NCBI GenBank assembly: GCA_963921825.1
Contig: OY997594.1
Coordinates: forward strand, 60,621,675 to 60,685,674
Source of the DNA: Erodium maritimum
Taxonomy: Eukaryota; Streptophyta; Magnoliopsida; Geraniales; Geraniaceae
Reading direction: 5' to 3'
DNA length: 64,000 nucleotides
A model generated the notes under the pieces. That model did no database searches and was not told where the DNA came from. It was given only the letters and a program-made list of their open reading frames with translations. Positions 22,675 to 34,110 of the stretch are shown piece by piece; positions within the stretch are counted from its first letter, which is position 1, and each line of letters begins with the position of its first letter. The position numbers were made by a program, and so were the translations under genes.

Positions 22675-23623
22675 ATGAATCAAGAACACGATGTTGAAGT
22701 CAGCAATGCAGAAGAATCTGATGATGGAGAAGAGATCACCAGTGAGAAGGGGGAGCAAGGAAGCGATGAAGATAACATGGCCATTGATAAAGACAATGAC
22801 AATGAATGTGAAGAAGATTTCACTTCCCCCCAGATAGACCCGAAAGCCAAATTTTCAACCAATCGAAGTTACAGTGAAAGTTCCTGTGAAGAAGATGAGG
22901 ATCAAGGCTCTAATGAAGATGATAAGGCTATGTGGCGCCGGTACTAATATTATCAGAACAATGATGATTATCGTGATAGGTTCGAGCCAACATACTACTG
23001 TCATTCTCTGACAAAAACAGACCGTTCCTATCCTGAAAACGGGGACAAGGTAATCATGCCGACCTCGGCTCTAGACAGCCTAGAATACATGATGGTTGAC
23101 TATCCCATGTTGTTCCAAATCAAGAACAGTCACACCGGAAAAGCCTCACACTGTGGAGTTTTGGAGTTCACCTCCGAGGAGGGTTCGGTTCTGTTACCGG
23201 ACTGGATGATGAAGAATCTAGAGCTTGAAGAAGGTGATCTTGTGAACATGAAGACTGTGACTCTCAAGAAAGCTACGTTCCTGAAGCTTCAACCCCACAA
23301 GATGGAGTTTATCACTGGAGCCGGTGACCCAAAAGCATTACTGGAATCAACCTTGTCAAGCAACCTTGTCAAGCTTCTCTTGCCTGAGCTCCGGTGATAC
23401 CATTCTCATCAACAATGGCAACAGAAGCTATTACCTGAATGTGCTGGAGACAAAGCCCGGCAATGCTGTTTCTGTTAATGAAACTGATTGCAATGTGGAT
23501 TTTGCTCCGCCTCTCAATTACAGGGAGAAGGCAAAGGTTGAGCAACCATCCGAAAAGAAAGTGAAAGATGACGAAGACAAGTTTGTGGCATTCACAGGGA
23601 AGAGGTATACTTTAACAAACTGA
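22675..23623 (+). pseudogene. UFD1-like gene copy, intronless, disrupted
   Basis: The UFD1 domain is nearly complete: ENGDKVIMPTSALDSLEYMM, VDYPMLFQIKNSHTGKASHC, GVLEFTSEEGSVLLPDWMM, LEEGDLVNMKTVTLKKATFL, KLQPHKMEF, then in another frame FSCLSSGDTILI, VLETKPGNAVSVNETDCNVD and FAPPLNY. UFD1 is the Cdc48/p97 cofactor that recognises ubiquitin in ER-associated degradation. An acidic Ser/Glu/Asp-rich extension of about 90 residues precedes the domain, unlike canonical UFD1, which begins almost directly with it. Damage: an in-frame TAA at 22945-22947 and a 13-bp duplication (agcaaccttgtca) near 23355-23378 that shifts frame. No introns interrupt the domain, so a retrocopy is likely. An upstream ATG-to-stop piece of 90 residues might still be made. 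Confidence 0.85.
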
Positions 23624-24206
23624 AGATGAGTACTAATATGCCACAACCACATTATTCTCAATTTCTCATTGTAAACAGGTTTAGTTTGATTTTGTTTCTG
23701 TAACTTGCAAACAAGTTTGACTTACCATGGAATTCAGAATTCACAATGTTCATTATGACTTATGAGTACCAATAAAGAAGAGCAATCAAACATTTCTTAT
23801 CATTAATCAAATGCAGAACTATGGTACACGCATACAAGCTCAGATAATGCAGCTTGCAAAAAAATCGATAAAAACACCAATGGAGATTCTCAAACTCAAA
23901 TCGTGTGCATTACTAACTAAACACGCTGATTTAATGATGTAGACATACCTTAAACCCAACTGCAAGCTCCAAGCAAGCCAATGGAAAAGAGCCAACATCA
24001 TCTGAACAAGTGATGTAACATGTCACCAGTCAGAATCACAGTAAGGAAAGTTATATGATAATTGAACATTTGAGTTGAAGTATTATTTTTTTACCTAGAA
24101 TGGTCAAGCAAATGAAATATGAACTGGTTGGTCCTGATGCCATCAAACCCTCAAACAAATTAGCCCATCAAAAGCAATGAACTGATATTTATTGATGGCC
24201 AGTTTC
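23624..24206. other. Spacer between convergent UFD1-like copy and GCP3
   Basis: Probably the 3' UTRs of both genes. No other gene is seen. Confidence 0.5.
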
Positions 24207-26829
24207 CTATACACTAGGACAAATCCTGCTATAAAATTCAGTGAAATCAAGCCGAAACAGAAGGAATTTTAGATCAACATGTTTCTGCTCAGGCAACTGA
24301 GTTAAGAAACCTTCCAGTAGTGTTTTATATTCCTTTGCAGTTGCATCCAAATCTTGTCCCATGCTTCGAAGAAATTCACCAGCACGCTGTGTTAAGCCCT
24401 TTCTCCCATCACTAACCCAAGACCCAGCCTCCAATATTTTATCATTTGCTTGTCTTGAAGATTTCTTCTTGTCTTGAGAGGTTAAAGAAGATTCCCTAGT
24501 TCTACATTAAATAGCAACGTATTAATATCCATACTAAAAGCATTGTCGATATTAAAGCAACTATATCACAGTAAGATCAATACCTTGCTTGCAACTCATG
24601 AATACCTTCATACAATCGATCTGCGTGACTTTTGAAACGCAATACAAGGTCAAACAAGAGAAATAGTGACTTGTAAAGAGTTACGGATCGTTCACCAAGG
24701 AGGGATTTCTCTACAATAGAATGGAGATACTTCTCATGTGCTGCAAGTAGATCATCAAGATCCTTGGCTACTTCCATTTCATTTGAAAAATTGGACCACG
24801 AAATCTCCAGTACTTCAAACATGATATAGTATTGAAAGTTTGTAACAAAATGATTCATCTCATTCCAAAGAACCTGGCACGGCCTCAATGTTGAAAGCAG
24901 CTGCAACTTCACAGCACGTTCCAGCTTGATGAAAGAATTAGAGGTGATGCAATTTGGTTTCAATGTCTTCCAAGCACCTATAAGTGCATGCTCTACCCGT
25001 CTAAGCTTCCACAGAAAATTAAAAATCCGAAGATACTTTGCCATCACAGACTCTGTGAACAATGTATCAAGTGGAACTCTAGCATCATAGTCTAATGAGA
25101 AAACATCCCAACCCTTGTCTCCAGTGACGTGTGGCATCATCTTGACCCTTAACCTATCCAGTATGTCATGATCATCATACTGAGCATTAGATGACCGGAT
25201 TGCACTTTCCAACAATCCAGCTAACTTGAATGAGCTAATAGTGTTAGCAGGCTCAGAAAGCTCTGGCCCAACAATATCCATCAAGTACTGAACAAAATCG
25301 CCCTGCCCAAGCAGTAAATAGCGTTTAATTGCAAGGCAATGCTCCTTGAACTTGTATTGCTTGTAAATTACATCTAACAAATGCTTATCAATTCTTTTCG
25401 CTGCTTCAACCACCAAGGATTCAAGTGCATCAGTTTCACCATACCCAAGACCTCCTCTTCTTGTTGTTGTCCCTGCAGCATCTGCAGCTTCTGTGCCAGC
25501 ATCAGCCCAGCCACGATCCTCACAACAAACCCGAAGAAAGTTTATTGACTTCCCAGTTCTTAAAATTTGCTGGGCAAGAGACTGTGAAATGAAAGAAGGA
25601 AGCATTCCTGTATGAAGTCTGTAACCCTCCCTCCAAAGTGATTCAGCTTTGACAGGCTGACCAACAACAAAGAACTCAGCAAAGATATCTTCTAACTCGC
25701 CTTCCAAGACCCAGCTCCTCACCATTTCAAAGAGTGGAGAGCACACCCGGCGTAGCAATCGCTTCATGAAGTCATGAACAAGTGGATCACCATGTCGAGC
25801 ATGCAAATGTATAGCTCCAGCCATTGCCCCTCCCCTCATAACCCTACATTTATCTACCAAAACAGCCATTAACCTCATTTTTATCATTGGCTCCGCAAAC
25901 CAAACTGAGAGCCTCCTTAAGGAAAGATAATTAACTGAACCTGCGGACTCAGAAACCATTGGAATTGGATTCATAGACTGAGCTTCAAGCACTGCCAACA
26001 ACTTATAATACTCTGTAAGCTCATCTTGCAATGCGGCACAAAAGGCCTGCCCTACAGTCCCAACATCTTTTGAAGGAAACCGATCCATACTCTCTGAAAT
26101 GTACCCTTTAACCTTCCTAAACAACCAACCCATTTCACAAAGCTTCCTGACCATAATTCTGGTAGCTCTCGGGACCTTAATTAAATCAGACAAAACGTAT
26201 CCATCAATATTTTTATCATACTTCAAATACTTCCCATCAATTCCTTGACAGGCATACAGCACATCTCTCACCACAGCCGCTTCAGACACCTCATTCTCTT
26301 CCTTGACCAAATCTGCAAACTCCCTGAACGCAATGTCCCTGAGATTTTCTGGGTCTCTTGACACCAACAATACTCCATTAGTCCGACCCTTTTCCCGACC
26401 TCCTCCAACAATCCTCGAATCAATTCTCATCTGGGCTTCAAAAGACTGCAGATTGGGCAACAAACCCGAAGAATCCGACCCATTCGATAACCCTTTCCGA
26501 TCCTCGGAAATAGTTTTAAGCAAATAAACAACAGCCCACTTGTTGCCAACGCTACCGGGGCCGGTTTTGGAAGCGAATTTGGAGTAAAGATCGGCGAAGG
26601 TGAGGGCTTGATAGGAATTACCTTGAGTTGAGAGGCGGCGCTTGATGGACTCGGAAATGGCGTCGGCGTCGGGGGCGACGGATGGGGACATTCGGCTGGA
26701 AAGGATGCGAATCGCGTAGCGAAGAGATTTGAGGAATTCGGGCGAATCAGGGCTCGACTTAGGATCGGAGAGTAGGCGACGAACGAGCTCCCTCACCAGA
26801 TCCGTGACCTTCTGATCCTCGTCCTCCAT
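24207..26829 (-). CDS. GCP3: Gamma-tubulin complex component 3 (GCP3/SPC98), two exons
   Basis: It is a subunit of the gamma-tubulin complex that nucleates microtubules at the nuclear envelope and cortex. Exon 1 is 26829-24584 and exon 2 is 24501-24207. Junctions are GT (after GCAAG) and AG (before AACTAGG). The joined frame gives 846 residues, near the roughly 838 of Arabidopsis GCP3. The N-terminal GCP (GRIP1) region includes FREFADLVKEENEVSEAAVV (about 168-187) and ALQDELTEYYKLLAVLEAQS (about 265-284). The GRIP2/gamma-tubulin-binding half includes LAIKRYLLLGQGDFVQYLMD (about residue 500 on), LRIFNFLWKLRRVEHALIG and NHFVTNFQYYIMFEVLEISW. The C-terminus LKFLLFRLDFTEFYS is the family signature end. 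The first ATG gives MEDEDQKV. No defect is seen. Confidence 0.97.
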
Positions 26830-27067
26830 CGTCGTCGGTCGATGTTTACACTCACAACAACACTGAGAACGATAGAGAGAGCTGGAGAGTGTTGGAGCAA
26901 AAAAAAAAAGGAGGGTTTTGTCGAGAATTGTTTGTTTTGGGGCTTTTTTTCAATTTTAATACGGGCGCGGAAATTACAAGTCTACGAAAAATAAGTGTAT
27001 TTTTCTTTTAAAATAAGTAAATAATGATTACTAATTCATTATTAACATTGCACTGTGAAATGATATG
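26830..27067 (-). promoter_or_regulatory. Promoter and 5' UTR region of GCP3
   Basis: On the minus strand, the 100 bases upstream of the start codon are rich in CT repeats (complement of 'gagagagctggagagtg'), typical of plant 5' UTRs. No TATA box stands out. Confidence 0.45.
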
Positions 27068-27083
27068 TTAGATACGGTAAGTT

Positions 27084-28090
27084 TTTTTTTTTGAAATGGG
27101 AAAAGTAGTTGTATTACGATTTCATATCATGATTACAAGGAGGGACATAACAGTCCTGGATACCAGCTTTTTTGTCCCAACCGGTCGTAGCCCGTCGGGC
27201 GCACATGGTTCCATACATAGAGTCTGCTTTGATTCGCAGATCCGAACTCAAGTGTACCTCGATCCAACGTTACAAAGAAATAACAAACCAAAGTCCTAAA
27301 CTTATTGAGCCAAAAGATTATTCGACCTAACATAGTGAATAACCAATAATTTATTCGACCTAAAACAGGATAATAAATTAGCACACGATCGAAAGAGCAA
27401 ACTACCAAATCTGCGATGCCAGTTCTTCTAGGCCCCGTGCCATTGGAGCGATCTGGTATCGTCAATTCTTCGTCTTGATTCGCCCGGATCTTTCGAAATA
27501 GTGCGGAAGACGAGAGCAACGATTCGACCCACAACGGTTTGTTCGAGATCGAGGGTCCCGACTTCGGGTGCCGTGGAGACAGACCCTGACTTATCGTCCT
27601 TCCTCCCGGATCCCAGATCCATCGAGGGAGCGGACCCGTGCCGGCGATAGGTGGCTTTGGGGCGGGAGACCGCTGCAGATGGAGGACTGCGCATGAAGCC
27701 CGTATCCCGGAGAACGGCGGCAGGAGGGCCGCGGTGGCTATTGAAGGATGCATCGAATCGCGAGCGGTGGGGAGGAAGGCCAGATCGGAATCGGGAAGCG
27801 TAGCAGGCTCTGGTATTCAATCAAACAAACAGGTTATCCTATCAAAAGATCGGAGCCGGTACCTGAGAGACGTCCGGGAAGCAGAACGGACGGAGCAGGG
27901 AAGAAGGCCGTGCAAGAACAGCGGGGATGCGACGGTGGCAAGAGGGTCGGATGCGAGGAGGCCGGATAGTGGCGATGTTGGCGACGGTAGCGGCGGCGGA
28001 CCCTGGTGGCTAGGGTAGATTGGACCCTGGTGGCTACGGTAGACGAGAGCTTTTGAGTAATACTAGGTTCTTATGTCCGTTAATTAGCCT
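27084..28090 (-). mobile_element. Short non-LTR retroelement (non-autonomous)
   Basis: About 1.0 kb is bounded by ttagatacggtaagtt (27068-27083) and ttagatacagtaagtt (28091-28106), a 16-bp target duplication with one mismatch. The T-run just after the left repeat is the tail of a minus-strand element. The 5' half is GC-rich. A 206-codon minus frame (27133-27753) has no recognisable domain and I do not call it a gene. A plant LINE derivative is most likely. Confidence 0.65.
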
Positions 28091-28157
28091 TAGATACAGT
28101 AAGTTAGTTGAGTTTCTACTGTTTATCAATCATAGGAAATTGTGGATATTATTATTA

Positions 28158-29591
28158 GAGTTATTATCATACGAGTACCCTAAAAATACTTGGTTTTCAT
28201 CCGAGTACCCTAAAAATACTTTGTGATAGATCGGTACCCAAACGAAACATGTTGTTTCAAATCAGTACCCGCCGTTAGTTGTTGTCTATTTTTCATCCAT
28301 TTTTCCATCCAAAACATTAAAAAGTCCAAAAATACCCCTCCCCAACACTCAAATTTTCAAACTCATGCCATTGAATTTCAAATTTTCTTTTTACTTATTT
28401 ATTTATTTTATAAAAAAATTATTTCCTGAAAATTAAATTTATTTTTATAAAATTTATTTTTATTTTAAAAAATAAGTTTTATTTTCAAAAAATCAGTTTT
28501 TATTTTTTTAAAATCAGTTTTATTTTCAAAAAATCATTTTTATTTATTTTATAATTCTTTTATTTTTTTTAAATCAATTTTTATTATTCAAAAATCAGTT
28601 TTATTTAAAAAAATCAATTATTATTTAAGAAACAGTTTTTATTTTTAAAAAATCAGAAATTTATTTTTAAAAAATCAGTTTTTAATTCTTTCATTTTTTT
28701 CTTTCATTTTACTTTTTATTTTTAAAAATCAGATTTTATTTTTTAAAATACAATTTTTATTTTAAAAAATCAGTTTTTATTTTTAAAAAATCAGTTTTTT
28801 TAAATCACTTTTTATTCTTGGGAAAATTGCTTTTAATTTTTTTATTAATTTTCTTCAAAACTTTTTTCTCTCTCTTTTTACGTTTTATTTATTTTAATAA
28901 TTTTCTGGAAAAAAAATTTCAAGGTTGAAGAACATGAATTTTTGCTTTCGATAAACACCACAATCCACCACCATCTATGAATATTTTTGCTTTCCAGTTC
29001 AATATGGGTTTGGTTTCAAAACCAAATTTCCTAAATCTCTTTTGATTTCAAACTCAGATTTATAACTCAAAAATCAAACCCAGAAACCCACCTCCCTCCC
29101 GTGTACCTCCGCAGCGACGACCGACAACCTCTCCTCCCTCCCGTGTACCCCCGTAGCGGCGACCTCTCCTCCTTCCCGGAAGAGATAGGTGTTGATTTGG
29201 TTGGGATTGGAAGAGGAGAGAGAGAGAGGTGTGGATTTGGTTGGGGTTGGAAGAGGAGAGAGAGAGGTGTGGATTTGGTTGGGGTTGGAAGAGAGAGAGA
29301 GGTGTGGATTTGGTTGGGGTTGGAAGAGGAGAGAAAGGGATGGAGGCGTGGATGGTTGGGTTGGAATAGGATAGGGTTTTAATAAAATAAAGGGTATTGT
29401 TGTCATTTTTTAAAAAATTGGGGTCATGTGCAAGGCACGTGACCATTTTCCATCCAAAATGGATGGAAAACTAACAGCGGGTATTAAATTGAAACAACAT
29501 GTTTCGTTTGGGTACCGATCTGTCACAAAGTATTTTTAGGGTACTCGGATGAAAGCCAAGTATTTTTAGGGTACTCGTATGATAATAACCT
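28158..29591. mobile_element. Non-autonomous Mutator-like element (GTACCCTAAA family), second copy
   Basis: Inverted ends of about 130 bp, with repeated 'gagtaccctaaaaatactt', are flanked by the 9-bp duplication ttattatta (28149-28157 and 29592-29600). Internal order matches 1813-3231: a 'ccatccaaaa' block, an 'aaaatacccctc' block, a poly(A/T) middle of repeated 'cagtttttattttt', a GC-rich G/A block, and 'gtcatgtgcaaggcacgtgac' before the right end. Confidence 0.9.
29188..29340. repeat. Minisatellite, unit about 36-45 bp
   Basis: Four to five copies of 'gtggatttggttggggttggaagagg' followed by variable (ga)n. It lies in the GC-rich block of the Mutator-like element at 28158-29591. Open frames here are repeat artefacts. 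Confidence 0.85.
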
Positions 29592-29634
29592 TTATTATTA
29601 CTAGCCCTTTTAACTCAAAAGCAACATGTACTCT

Positions 29635-31321
29635 CTTTTTTACCATAATTGAGGAGAGTTTATTGATGTAAAATCATATGCGTACAATTCAAAGAACTGG
29701 AAAATGAAAAGTAAGGCGTTCGTAGACATCGACCGCTAATTATATGAAGAAAAAAAATGTGTGGTTATATCAAGATGATTATGGGGGAGGACAATGCCTT
29801 GAGGGATTGAGTAGACATTGACCGCTAACTCTATGACAAAATGTCCGGTTATATCCCTCAAGGGATTAAGTAGATGGTAGGACATCGATGGTAAACACTC
29901 CATGTCTCGACCTGTAGATGCCTGAGACTATGGATCTAGGGTGCTTGATGGGACAACAGACATTCAAGGAGTAACCTAGGGAGTGGGGAAGCAAGAGTTC
30001 AGTTGTGAGCCGAACTTGACATGACGAGGTGTGTTTCCCCAGACACACCCCGTTGATGGGGATGTCCCTCATGAGCTTTGACGAGACCGTTGAGAGGGTA
30101 TCGTCTTGATCGGTCTTGGGATCCCCGGGGATGTGTTTCCCTGTCCTGACAAGTCCGGCCTTGTAGTTCCCGGGAGACCTTGGAAGCTTCTATGGATCTT
30201 GTGATAGCCAGTTGTATTCCCGGGTTAGGCAAGAGGTCTTGTTCGCCTCTACCTCTTACAAAAAACGGGGTTCAACCCTCCTCAGTAGGTCGAACGGGCT
30301 GATCGATCACAATGTGGACCGACCCCTTAATGGTGATGTCTTAGGCAAGAGATCCTGGATTGGAGGTGAGGCCCGGATGGCCCGGTTGTTTTACTCTGGT
30401 GGATGGTTGTGGCGGAGGCCAAGGGTTTCCTTTGGTACGTGTGGGATTCCTAATCATGCATTTGGGAGGGTTTCCCACGGCCTGATGTCTCTTTATCGCT
30501 TCGGGCCCAGGTCTTACAGTAAATGCGACGGCGTGTTCGTATATCGGGTACCCCCATCAAGGCCTCTCAAGATGGGCCTATGTATTGTCGTACCAGACAT
30601 CGTCTGGAGCAAGTCATTTACGCCGTGATGACTAATCTGTTCCCGAGGGTAGATCGGGACTTTGGACGCCGAGATTGGAAATGGGTTGAAGTCTTTGGAT
30701 TAGGAAGGGATCCGAAAGCGGTGGTCTGAGCGGGGACGGGATCTCTTACGCACGCCTAGATGAGCCAGCCACGTGTTTCTCGATAGTTGAAACAGGACCC
30801 CCCCATCTCGGATAGCTTGCGAGGCGTGGGATTGTTTCTTGTATGGTAGAGACGGCCATAGGATGTAGTGGGTTACCATCCTTCTCTCCCAGCAAAGGGG
30901 GATGGGTAGCTCCGGGGAGGCTTGTCTGGCTTCGACCTTGTTGTGGATCTGGAAGTCGGGGGAGGTTGGAAGCCTCTGGGGTCATCACAGGTGAGGGCTG
31001 AGAGTGAGGGACGGGGGATAAGTGTGTGAGATGCGAAGTTCTTCGGATACGCTATGGCTTTATGAACTCCCGCATGGGTGTCGGTGGCAAGACAAAATGT
31101 GATATGACAGAGCGTGAGGCAGTCTCTAGGGACTCGATGTGAGTACCCGTTTCGCAGATGATGTAGTCTTCACAAGGGTGTAAGGTCCATGGGGTCCGTT
31201 GGTTGGCACAGTGGTCGTCGTAGGGGGAAGTGCAGCCGGAAGGCGGCTGTTACGACAATACGTTGAGGGGGATTGAGAGACGTAGAGAGAGAACTTTAGT
31301 GGAACCAATTTTTTTTTAGCT
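29635..31321 (-). mobile_element. Non-LTR element, 1.7 kb, probably ORF1-type family (copy III)
   Basis: The element is flanked by an 11-bp repeat, acatgtactct (29624-29634 and 31322-31332), with a T-run at the left border. The right (5') end reads 'gtagagagagaactttag', like the 5' ends of copies I and II. The plus strand at about 30440-30600 has a GIPNHAF...RFG block that recalls DUF4283, but in the opposite orientation to the tail, so content is uncertain. No reverse transcriptase. Confidence 0.55.
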
Positions 31322-31332
31322 ACATGTACTCT

Positions 31333-31527
31333 TAATTATACAAATTAAGTTCTTAAAAATACATTTTTATACCATTCATATAATTCAAAATTTAACACTT
31401 TGGCTCATCACTTAAACATTTATCATCTAAGACTCTTTTTTGTGAGCCATCGTCAGGTTTTTTAATGCATAGCCTAAGTCCAAAGGATACATAATTGGAT
31501 ATGGTGTATTCAATATTTTTTTTTTGA
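31333..31527. other. AT-rich spacer
   Basis: Nothing recognised. Confidence 0.4.
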
Positions 31528-32005
31528 TCAGCAAAAATAACTATTTTATTGAAACGCACAAGGCGGGGACTGGGCAAGAGCCATCTTACAAAATCAGATA
31601 AATAGAAGCAACATTGCAGGATAGTTTTAGAACGGGCCAAGGCAACGAATCGGGATTAGAAAGGATCTTGGTGACAGTTTCCATAAGGCGATGTCTACAT
31701 CTGAGATATTGACTTGGGACATGGAGAGGATGGAGAAACTGAACAACTGCACTCTTGTGAGGGTGGTTTTGATTGGTTCCAATTCCTTGGAGAAGACAAT
31801 TGCGTTTCTTGAAAGGCAAAGAAACCAGAAACCCAGGAAAATAATCTTGGACCAAAAAAGCTTCAGAGGGTACTTGGGGGCAAAAACCATCCCAATAGAT
31901 CAGCTGAGGAGTTCGGGATGCAGCCCCTGATGTTCCACCATTTGAAGATTATGTACCAGAAATTTGTGGATCGGGGGCAAAGCAACAGGATATGGTTGTT
32001 GTCGT
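31528..32005 (-). mobile_element. LINE 3' fragment (end of ORF2 and tail)
   Basis: At the left end is a T10 run followed by 'gatcagcaaaaataactattttattga', the complement of a classic plant LINE 3' end. The minus strand encodes VHDNNHILLLCPRSTNFWYI and FKWWNI, which resemble the C-terminal zf-RVT region of plant LINE ORF2. 5' truncated, as is usual for LINEs, and joined directly to Ty1/copia sequence. Confidence 0.75.
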
Positions 32006-32440
32006 GTACCTGTCCAGCAATCCCGTGAAGCACCAACGTACGAAACATGTGGAGCTTGATGTTCACTTCATCTGTGAACGTGTGAAAATTGGGGATGTCC
32101 GCGTCCTCCATATCTCTGTCGCATTCCAGTATGCTGATATTTTTACGAAGGGCTTACCAAGATTTATTTTTCTCAAGTTTCGTTCTAGCCTCAATATACG
32201 CAATGCTCCTTTTTCGACTACGGGAGAGTGTTAACCAGCCTCCATCCATGTCATCAGTACCACCTCCATCCATGTCACCAATATGATAAATAGGTTATGT
32301 TTGTTCAATATATATCTATATCCTAAATCGTTCTATATTTTTATAGATATATCAATATTATGCATGCAAAGCCTTGACAATTACACAATATAATAAATTT
32401 CTGTTCGAACTCAGAACCCAACGCATAATACAAACAAAAA
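31992..32440 (+). mobile_element. Ty1/copia 3' end fragment with part of its LTR (fossil)
   Basis: The plus frame to 32234 reads HQRTKHVELDVHFICERV and QYADIFTKGLP, the end of a copia RNase H domain. A purine-rich tract is followed by TGTTAACC at 32229, the likely start of the 3' LTR. The LTR's right end is unclear (set here at about 32440). Truncated copy. Confidence 0.75.
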
Positions 32441-32640
32441 TGAGAGGTTTGTTATTATTGTTATTTTGAAAATAGAGGTTTATTTCAAAATCTTTGAGCA
32501 CCCACAACGTTGGTGGGGAAGTCGACGTTGAGGCGTTGACGAAGAGCCAACGATTCGATGCTGGGGGTGAGGGCCAACGTTGACCTCACCACCAGCACCA
32601 GTCGCTGACGAGTACATTAATTTATTTATTTATTTTACTT
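32441..32640. other. Spacer, no gene
   Basis: Short GC-rich patch with 'ccaacgttg' repeats; nothing recognised. Confidence 0.4.
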
Positions 32641-32828
32641 TTTTATTTTTATTTTTTTTGGGAAAAGTTGCAATATTATAACTTTTAGAATCGATAGCAT
32701 TGTTGTGCATCGAGGAACATGCTCCCCGACCACGAAAGGTCAGTATGAATGAAAAATGGTTCACTGAGCCTTGTAGTGCCAGAACCGTCACAGACGGTAT
32801 TTTGAGGCCCATGGGCAAAGCCAGAAGA

Positions 32829-32861
<33 letters not shown>

Positions 32862-34110
32862 CGGGGTACCGGATTTCAGAGATTTCAATAGTAATAGTGA
32901 TGGTGGGAAGAAAAGCATCGTCTAGGGACCCCTCCCAAGGCCAGTCCCCGATGCTCAGGTGATGTATCATCCTTCCCGCGCGGGGCTTCTTCCCCGCGTG
33001 TGATGTGTCGCCCCAAATAGTTGCTGACACCTCCATTTTCATTGCTTCAGCAGCTGCGCTCCCACGGGCCACGAGTGTTGGAACTTCAACATCTCGCGCT
33101 CCTGGATGTGCGCGTCCTCCACCTCCAAACCCACCACGCTCCAGTGGCAAGGGATCAGCAGAGAGCCGATCACCATCTGACCCCTGCCGAATCTCCGCGT
33201 GTACAAAAGCCGCGGGGTTTGTGGTGGACTGCCCAGGGAGGCCTATCGCGGGCGACTGACTGGTGTCCCAGGTGGGAAATCGGGGACCCATATTAGTTAT
33301 CGAGTCCATTGTTACCCCGATTTCCATTCTTCGAGACAACCTAGCCTTAGGTATCGGGTCCATTTTTAGCGGGTTTGGTGCAGCTTCCTCCAAATCCCAG
33401 TCCAGTGCAACGTCGTCTCCACCGAGAGCCCTGGGGGACCCCTGCCTCATCTAAGCCTGTGAGGACGGGTGAAACTCTCGTCGGCTCACACGAGGGCGAA
33501 GCTCTATCACCGGAGTATGCCGCAACATACCCCTTTGATATGCCGGAAGACTCTGAGGTTACCGTGGAGAGGGCGGCATCCTAACCGTCCTTCGTACAGT
33601 TTTAGTATCTTCCTCATCCTCCAGCGCAGCCCCCCCTCGAGACCAGAGACGGAGGTCCACCGACCCCACGGGCAGGCCCGAGATTATCCCAACCATAGGG
33701 TATCCAGGCCCTAATTTGCCTCCGCGCCCATCCTCGCCGAGCAAAAGTGGAAGAGGCCTCCACCGTCACCCATAACCGTCACGGATCAAACACTGGGTCC
33801 GAACCCTCACCGTCATGACCGTGGAGTACGCCAAGCACACCGTCACGTTCCTAACAGTCCCCACACCCGGGGTTCGAGGGTCGTTCAACCCATGCACTAG
33901 AGCAAGGTCATGTTGAGCCCGAAAAAACGGTCTAGGGTTTGGGCGAAGAGGGGCCAAGTCGTAGTGTGGAGTGGAAGGTTCCCTGGGTCGTCAGACCAGG
34001 TCACCCTGACGCAAACTAGAGAACCCAGTCGACAACAACAGCGACGGGGAGACCTCAGGAGGAACCGGCCGGGTCGAGGCGAGGGAGAAGGGGGAGAAGA
34101 TGGTGGTGTT
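32641..34110 (-). mobile_element. Non-LTR ORF1-type element copy IV, 3' part; split by the LTR element
   Basis: A T-rich border followed by 'gttgcaatattata...gtgcatcgaggaacatgctccccg' matches copy II's 3' end (6310-6365). The minus strand has a 220-codon open frame (33450-32788) that would be the C-terminal, low-complexity part of the ORF1 protein, without DUF4283 in view. A G-run of about 29 bases lies at 32831-32859. The continuing 5' part lies beyond the inserted LTR element at about 43769-43960. Confidence 0.6.

Noticed and set aside
27133-27753. 206-codon minus-strand open frame
   Set aside because: It lies inside a short non-LTR element with target duplication, has no recognisable domain, and overlaps a second 130-codon frame of equal quality.
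29866-30232. Minus-strand frames at the start of the 29635-31321 element as a new gene
   Set aside because: Short, overlapping, inside a target-duplication-bounded element, without consistent domain.
32831-32859. G homopolymer of about 29 bases (also G13 near 3778 and G15 near 36390)
   Set aside because: Simple homopolymers, length may be a sequencing artefact; no function inferred.
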